A program made the translations under genes and the position numbers. The notes beneath the pieces are model-generated. The model was not told where the DNA came from, made no database searches, and worked only from the letters and a program-made list of their open reading frames with translations. Positions 59,896 to 64,000 of a DNA stretch of 64,000 nucleotides are shown one piece after another. This DNA comes from Rubrobacter tropicus (GTDB lineage Bacteria > Actinomycetota > Rubrobacteria > Rubrobacterales > Rubrobacteraceae). Within the stretch, counting starts at the first letter, position 1. Each line of letters opens with the position of its first letter. The DNA lies in assembly GCF_011492945.1 (NCBI RefSeq), contig NZ_CP045119.1, positions 372,001 to 436,000 of the forward strand, in the 5' to 3' direction.

Positions 59896-60016
59896 GGAAC
59901 CTCCCCAAGGTCTGTCTATCCTGGAGAACATCTTAGACGTCGGGCCGCCGACGGCGCCAGCCTCGGGCGTGGTACGGAGGGCCGACACTCGCCTGGATCT
60001 CTCCTGCGTCCAGGCC

Positions 60017-60040
60017 TATAATCTGGACAGACTGGACAGA
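60017..60040 (+). promoter_or_regulatory. Promoter and tandem operator of the toxin-antitoxin pair
   Basis: Consensus -10 TATAAT at 60017-60022 (weak -35 TGGATC at 59994). It is followed immediately by two tandem copies of CTGGACAGA (60023-60031, 60032-60040), then the ribosome site and ATG at 60059. The repeat position at the transcription start fits autoregulation by the antitoxin complex. Confidence 0.65.
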
Positions 60041-60058
60041 AAATGTAGGAGTGAGAGC

Positions 60059-60301
60059 ATGACCTGGCAGTTGCAAGAGGCCAAGCAGAGGTTCAGCGAG
60101 TTGGTGCGGCGGACGCTAGAGGAGGGGCCGCAGGTGGTCACCAGGCACGGGAAGGAGGTGGTCGTTGTGGTTTCGGCGGAGGAGTACGGGCGGACGGGTG
60201 AAAAGAAGCCGGACTTCAAGGAATTTCTGTTATCCGGGCCGGACTTGAGTGTGCTGGATCTGGAACGGCCCAAGGAGATGCCGCGGGACGTAGACCTGTA
60301 A
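60059..60301 (+). CDS. Phd/YefM-family antitoxin
   Basis: 80 residues from the ATG at 60059 (AGGAGTGAGAGC upstream). N-terminal Phd/YefM DNA-binding domain: MTWQLQEAKQRFSELVRRTLEEGPQVVTRHGKEVVVVVSAEEY. The C-terminal tail (FKEFLLSGPDLSVLDLERP) would bind and block the toxin. One base separates its stop from the toxin start. Represses its own promoter, probably at the CTGGACAGA repeats. Confidence 0.9.
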   Translation: MTWQLQEAKQRFSELVRRTLEEGPQVVTRHGKEVVVVVSAEEYGRTGEKKPDFKEFLLSGPDLSVLDLERPKEMPRDVDL

Positions 60302-60302
60302 G

Positions 60303-60719
60303 GTGAAGTATCTACTCGATACGAACGTCATCTTCGAAGCGCGCAAGCCACGGGGCGCCGAGCGGGTGAAGCGTTGGATCTCCTCCGTGCCAGTAGAGGA
60401 TCTGTACCTGAGCGTCCTGACGCTCGGGGAAGTCAGACGGGGTATCGGGCTTCTCGAAGGAAGAGACCCCGTGCAGGCGGAGGTCTACGAAGCCTGGCTA
60501 ACCACCGTTCTCAGGGACTACGCTGATCGGATCATACCCGTCGATGCCGAGACCGCGGAGGAGTGGGGGAGGATGAACGTACCCGGCCCCGTACCCGTGG
60601 TCGATAGTTTGATGGCCGCCACCGCCAGGGTCAGGAACATGACCTTCGTCACCCGCAACACCTCCGACGTCGCCCGTACCGGCGTGCGGCTCCTCAACCC
60701 GTTCGAGTCCTCTGGCTAG
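60303..60719 (+). CDS. PIN-domain toxin, VapC/FitB-like
   Basis: 138 residues, GTG start. PIN nuclease: Asp6 in YLLDTNVIFEARKP, Glu in LTLGEVRRGI, Asp in PVVDSLMAATA and a fourth acidic/polar cluster in FVTRNTSDVARTGV. A Mg-dependent RNase that inhibits growth, usually by cutting tRNA or other structured RNA, until bound by the antitoxin. Pairing with a Phd/YefM antitoxin makes it a mixed VapBC/FitAB-type module. Confidence 0.92.
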   Translation: MKYLLDTNVIFEARKPRGAERVKRWISSVPVEDLYLSVLTLGEVRRGIGLLEGRDPVQAEVYEAWLTTVLRDYADRIIPVDAETAEEWGRMNVPGPVPVVDSLMAATARVRNMTFVTRNTSDVARTGVRLLNPFESSG

Positions 60720-60810
60720 GGATGCTGCCGTTGGTTTGCGGAGCACACACCTCGACACGGTTCGAGACTGGCGCGAGAAGAAGCGTGGCGGCTAATATGC
60801 TTGCACGTTG

Positions 60811-61788
60811 ATGGGTGATGGGATAGACGGCTACGCGGAGCGTTTCGCCCGGCTAAGGACCAACAGGAACCGAAAGGGGTGGTCCGGGGTCACGGCACAC
60901 CAGGCTCCGCACAAACCGCTCCTGCTTCTCTGCGTTTTGGATCTTTTTGAATCCGGCAAGGTCTTCTCGAACCTCGTCGAGATCACGGACGATCTTGCGG
61001 AATTGTTCGGTCGGTACTGGGAGCGCGTCCTGCCTTTCGGCCGTTCGGGCAACCTCGCGCTGCCCTTCTTTCACTTGCAGAGTGATGGCTTCTGGCACCT
61101 GCTACCGAAGCACGAGGACGCCCGGATCGGCCCGCAGATCTCGTCGCTGTCCCGGCTCCAGGAAGAGGTCCTCGGGGCTCGTCTGGACGAGGACCTCTAC
61201 GACTTTGTCCTAATAAAAGAGTACCGCGACCGGCTACGAAGCGTCCTGATCGAGACTTACTTCTCTTCAGAAACTAGAAGCATCGTCTTGGAACAGAGCT
61301 TCATCAATCGCGGCGCCTTCGTCTACAGCGAGGAGTTGCTGAAACATCCCGAAGATCCCAGAGTGAAAGAGGCGCTGCCCGTCGAGGAGGCGTACCGTCC
61401 CGCCGTCCGCGACCAGGGTTTCAGGCGCGCCGTCGTGACCGCGTACCGCCACCGTTGCGCCCTGTGCGGCATCCGCGTCCGCACGCTCGACGGGCACACG
61501 GCCGTCGCGGCGGCGCACATCGTCCCGTGGAGCGAGACGCGGGACGACCGGCCTGCCAACGGCATGGCTCTCTGTCGGATGTGCCACTGGGTGTTCGACG
61601 AGGGGCTCATGTGGGTGTCGTCGGGGTACGAGATCTCGGCTTCCCCCCAACTGACCACCTCCGCCAACCTTCCCGGTTATCTGACCAACCTCGAAGGGCG
61701 CGGTATCGTGGGCCCCTCGCAAAAACCCTTCTGGCCGGACATCGAGTCGCTGCGGTGGCATCATGAGAACGTATTCCGTGCGAGATAG
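60811..61788 (+). CDS. HNH endonuclease with unknown N-terminal domain
   Basis: 325 residues from the ATG at 60811. C-terminal HNH nuclease (about 200-320): RRAVVTAYRHRCALCGIRVRTLDGHTAVAAAHIVPWSETRDDRPANGMALCRMCHWVFDEGLMWVS, with Cys pairs holding structural Zn and AAHI as the first His. The N-terminal ~190 residues (APHKPLLLLCVLDLFESGKV, LPFFHLQSDGFWHLLP) form a domain found in similar putative restriction nucleases. Could be a modification-dependent restriction enzyme. No methyltransferase nearby. Two bases separate its stop from the convergent polymerase gene. Confidence 0.88.
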   Translation: MGDGIDGYAERFARLRTNRNRKGWSGVTAHQAPHKPLLLLCVLDLFESGKVFSNLVEITDDLAELFGRYWERVLPFGRSGNLALPFFHLQSDGFWHLLPKHEDARIGPQISSLSRLQEEVLGARLDEDLYDFVLIKEYRDRLRSVLIETYFSSETRSIVLEQSFINRGAFVYSEELLKHPEDPRVKEALPVEEAYRPAVRDQGFRRAVVTAYRHRCALCGIRVRTLDGHTAVAAAHIVPWSETRDDRPANGMALCRMCHWVFDEGLMWVSSGYEISASPQLTTSANLPGYLTNLEGRGIVGPSQKPFWPDIESLRWHHENVFRAR

Positions 61789-61790
61789 CC

Positions 61791-64000
61791 CTAACTGGCC
61801 TTTCTGCTCCGCCTCCCCGCCCGCAGGAAGGCCCCCGGCGAAGGCGTGACCCGCGGCGTCGGCACCGCGGCCCCGGCCAGGGCTTCCCGCAGGCTCCGCG
61901 CGCTGTCGACCAGGAAAGCGAAACCCCTGGCGGCTGTCTGCTCCACCCGGCCCTCTAGAAGGAAGGCGCCCTCGCGGTGGAGCAGGTCCCCGCACCTCTG
62001 GTATGCCGAACGGAAGAGGGTCGCCTGCAATAGGCCGCTTTCGTCTTCTATCAGGAGGAAGTACACCCGGTGGCCGCTCTTTGTCGGCGGGCTCTGCAGG
62101 CACTCTATGAGGCCCGCGGCGCGGGCCCGGGTGCCGTGGGGAAGTCTCCTTATCTCCTCGCTCGAAACCGCTCCCAACTCTCTGAGCGCCGCCCGGTAGG
62201 GCAGCAGCGGATGCCTGCGGGCGTTGAGGCCGAGGACCTCCCACTCCATCTTTTCTCGGGCGGTCTCGGCAAGGGGCAGGTGCTCGATGCCCCTCCTCTC
62301 CCGCGTCGTCCACCAGCTCGCCGGGTGCCTCAGGGGTATCTCCGGCTGCTCCCCGCGCCTCCGCTTCTTCGGTAGGGTCATGGCCTCGTCGAGCAGCCGT
62401 GACCGGCCGGGCTCTCCTGGTAGATCGTCCAGAAAGCCGCCCTTGATGAGGTTCTCCAGCGAGTCTTTCTCGACCGCGGTCCTCCCGTACAGGTCGGTGA
62501 CGGAGGCGAAAGGCCTTTCGCGACGACCTGAGAGGATCGAAGATATAGCCTTCTCCGAGAGGCCCTTGCAGTAGCGGAGGCCCACGCGGAGCGCGGCTCC
62601 GGCTTCGACGGCGAATTCTGCTTCGGAGAGGTGGATGTCGGGTGGGAGCACTTCGAGCCCGATCCTGCGCGCCTCGTTCAACAGCAGCCTGGGGCTGTAG
62701 AAGCCCATCGGCTGCGAGTTTAGAAGGGCGGCGAAGAACTCGGCCGGGTAGTGGGTCCTCATGTACGCCGATGCGTAGGAGAGCTCGGCGAAGGAGGCGG
62801 CGTGGGCTGCCGAGAAGCCGTAGACGGAGAAGCCCTCCATCCAGGAGAAGACCTCGCTCGCCCTGACGGCCGTAACGCCTTTCTCGCCCGCCCGGTCCAG
62901 GAACTCGCGGCGCAGCCCGTTCATCGCGCCCGGGCCCCGGTCTTTGGTCATGGCGCGGCGGAGCATGTCCCCCTCTGTGAGGGAGAAACCGGCCACGGCG
63001 TTCGCCACGGCGAGGACCTGCTCCTGGTAGACGAGGACGCCATAAGTCCGGCGCAGCACTTCCCTTAATTCGGGTAGGATCTCCGCGCTCCGTCCTTCTT
63101 CGTTCTTCCTCTGTATAAAAGGGGTTATGAGGTCTCCCCTGACGGGTCCGGGCCTGAAGAGCGAGATCTGGGCCACAAGGTCCGTGAACTTCTCGGGCCG
63201 GAGACGCCGGCTCAAATGCATCTGACCCGGGGACTCGAGCTGGAACATCCCGGCGTTCCGGCCGGTCCTGATGAGCGCGTAGGTGTCCCCGTCCTCGGGC
63301 GGCAGGTCGTAGGGGTCTACCTTCCGGCCCGTTCTCTTCGTTGCGAGGACGCCTGCCCTGTGCAGCGCGGTGTGCATCCTCAGGCCCAGCAGGTCGAGCT
63401 TGGGGATGCCGATCCGCTCCAGGTCGTCCTTGTCGTACTGGCAGCGCAGCAGCCCCTCCTTCCCCGAGGGCTCTAGCGGCACGAGCTCGGAGAGGTGGCG
63501 CTCGGCCGTCCCGAAGACCATCCCGCCGCTGTGCGTCCCCGCCTCCCTGACGCGCCCGAGGAGACCCGCCGAGAGCTCCAGAAGGAGCCGGTATCTCTCC
63601 ACGTCCTGCAAGGGGTGGTTCCGCATGGCCGGTTCGGAGAGCGCCTCCTTCCAGCCGTCGAGGCCCGCGTAGACCCGGTCGCGGTCCCTGAAGCGGGTAG
63701 GGACGTGCCGGCTGAGGTCGTTTATCTCGCCAGGCTGGTGTCCGAGCGCGCGGGCCGCGACCCTCACCGCCCCCCGCAGGGACATGGTCTGGACCGTGGC
63801 CGCCTCCGCGGCACCGCTCCTTTCGTGGCGCCGGACCATCTCGAAGCGGACCTCGTCGCGCCGGAGCGAGCAGAAGTCCAGGTCTATGTCCGGCGGGTCT
63901 TTGCGACCCTCGTGCATGAACCGCTCGAAGAGGAGCCCGTTGCCGAACGGCTCGGGCTGGGTCAACTCCAGACAGTACGAGACCAGGCTGTTCGCCGCGC
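61791..64000 (-). CDS. DNA polymerase III alpha-type subunit, C-terminal part (cut by window edge)
   Basis: The frame stays open to the window edge; the true start is beyond 64000. An ATG at 63965 is internal (the preceding AANSLVSYCLELTQPEPFGNGLLFERF is the conserved polymerase text). Palm acid residues in DPPDIDLDF, fingers SLFRPGPVRGDLI, QEQVLAVANAVAGFSLTEGDMLRRAMTK, (HhH)2 ALRVGLRYCKGLSEKAISSIL and OB-fold VYFLLIEDESGLLQATLFRSAYQR. The sequence around the OB fold and the short C-terminus suggest the DnaE2/error-prone or DnaE1-short branch; the N-terminal PHP part is not visible. Confidence 0.9.
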   Translation of the reverse strand, partial: AANSLVSYCLELTQPEPFGNGLLFERFMHEGRKDPPDIDLDFCSLRRDEVRFEMVRRHERSGAAEAATVQTMSLRGAVRVAARALGHQPGEINDLSRHVPTRFRDRDRVYAGLDGWKEALSEPAMRNHPLQDVERYRLLLELSAGLLGRVREAGTHSGGMVFGTAERHLSELVPLEPSGKEGLLRCQYDKDDLERIGIPKLDLLGLRMHTALHRAGVLATKRTGRKVDPYDLPPEDGDTYALIRTGRNAGMFQLESPGQMHLSRRLRPEKFTDLVAQISLFRPGPVRGDLITPFIQRKNEEGRSAEILPELREVLRRTYGVLVYQEQVLAVANAVAGFSLTEGDMLRRAMTKDRGPGAMNGLRREFLDRAGEKGVTAVRASEVFSWMEGFSVYGFSAAHAASFAELSYASAYMRTHYPAEFFAALLNSQPMGFYSPRLLLNEARRIGLEVLPPDIHLSEAEFAVEAGAALRVGLRYCKGLSEKAISSILSGRRERPFASVTDLYGRTAVEKDSLENLIKGGFLDDLPGEPGRSRLLDEAMTLPKKRRRGEQPEIPLRHPASWWTTRERRGIEHLPLAETAREKMEWEVLGLNARRHPLLPYRAALRELGAVSSEEIRRLPHGTRARAAGLIECLQSPPTKSGHRVYFLLIEDESGLLQATLFRSAYQRCGDLLHREGAFLLEGRVEQTAARGFAFLVDSARSLREALAGAAVPTPRVTPSPGAFLRAGRRSRKAS

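Noticed and set aside
60700-60716. T-loop-like GTTCGAGTCC as a possible tRNA end
   Set aside because: It is the last codons of the PIN toxin (NPFESSG); no acceptor stem or anticodon arm fits around it.
60744-60762. Seventh copy of the 19-bp motif
   Set aside because: Only 15 of 19 positions match, GC-rich and 49 kb from the cluster; could be chance, so it is mentioned but not listed as a site.

Overview
The window is high-GC bacterial DNA that looks like an actinomycete of the Rubrobacter type. The reasons are GTG/TTG starts with AGGAGG-like ribosome sites, 1- and 4-base start/stop overlaps inside operons, Tat-lipoprotein sugar-binding proteins and the general gene repertoire; the genus is an inference. 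No rRNA or tRNA gene was found. Most of the window is an accessory carbohydrate-catabolism region with several complete uptake/degradation cassettes, each with its own regulator. Genes at both window edges are cut: an MHS-family transporter at the left and a DNA polymerase III alpha-type subunit at the right.

Layout. 1-4.8 kb: end of a transporter, an IclR regulator, a tiny ORF, a VOC protein, an aldehyde dehydrogenase and an FAH-family dehydratase, resembling the last steps of non-phosphorylative (Weimberg-type) sugar-acid oxidation. 4.9-8.6 kb: an OpuC/OsmF-type ABC importer for compatible solutes (minus strand). 9-14.3 kb: a small hypothetical protein, a frameshifted LuxR-type response regulator without its phospho-acceptor Asp, a receiver-like small protein, a fatty-acid desaturase and a PhaC-like hydrolase; a 19-bp motif is scattered six times through 9.05-11.58 kb. 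14.3-18.4 kb: two MBL-fold hydrolases, an HpcH/HpaI aldolase and a secreted golvesin-NlpC/P60 protein. 18.5-26.4 kb (minus): a CUT2 sugar importer with an exported aldose epimerase, and a GntR/TIM-barrel/galactonate-dehydratase-like/SDR operon; both transcription units carry the same 17-bp promoter-operator.

26.6-38.8 kb: DeoR regulator divergent from a CUT1 sugar importer without ATPase, followed by three different FGGY kinases, a histidine phosphatase, a PGDH-like dehydrogenase and two class II aldolases. The substrate is not evident, and this is the best candidate here for an unassigned pathway. 38.9-40.3 kb: a GNAT gene and a decayed ISL3 transposase, flanked by inverted copies of an intergenic repeat. 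40.3-56.6 kb: a near-complete L-rhamnose/rhamnoside operon (DeoR, MFS, GH78 rhamnosidase, ASRT-family protein, ketose epimerase, rhamnulokinase, CUT2 ABC importer, rhamnose isomerase, bifunctional rhamnulose-1-P aldolase/lactaldehyde dehydrogenase). 56.9-64 kb: two unknown proteins, a DEAD-box helicase, a cupin, a Phd-PIN toxin-antitoxin pair, an HNH endonuclease and the polymerase fragment.

Intergenic gaps throughout carry a recurrent repeat class built of short iterated words (GCTGAC/GTCAGC, CCTGATGCCTGA or ACCTCGAAACCTC). They usually form two inverted arms, often with a short GAA/TTC-loop hairpin. I do not recognise this class as a named element.
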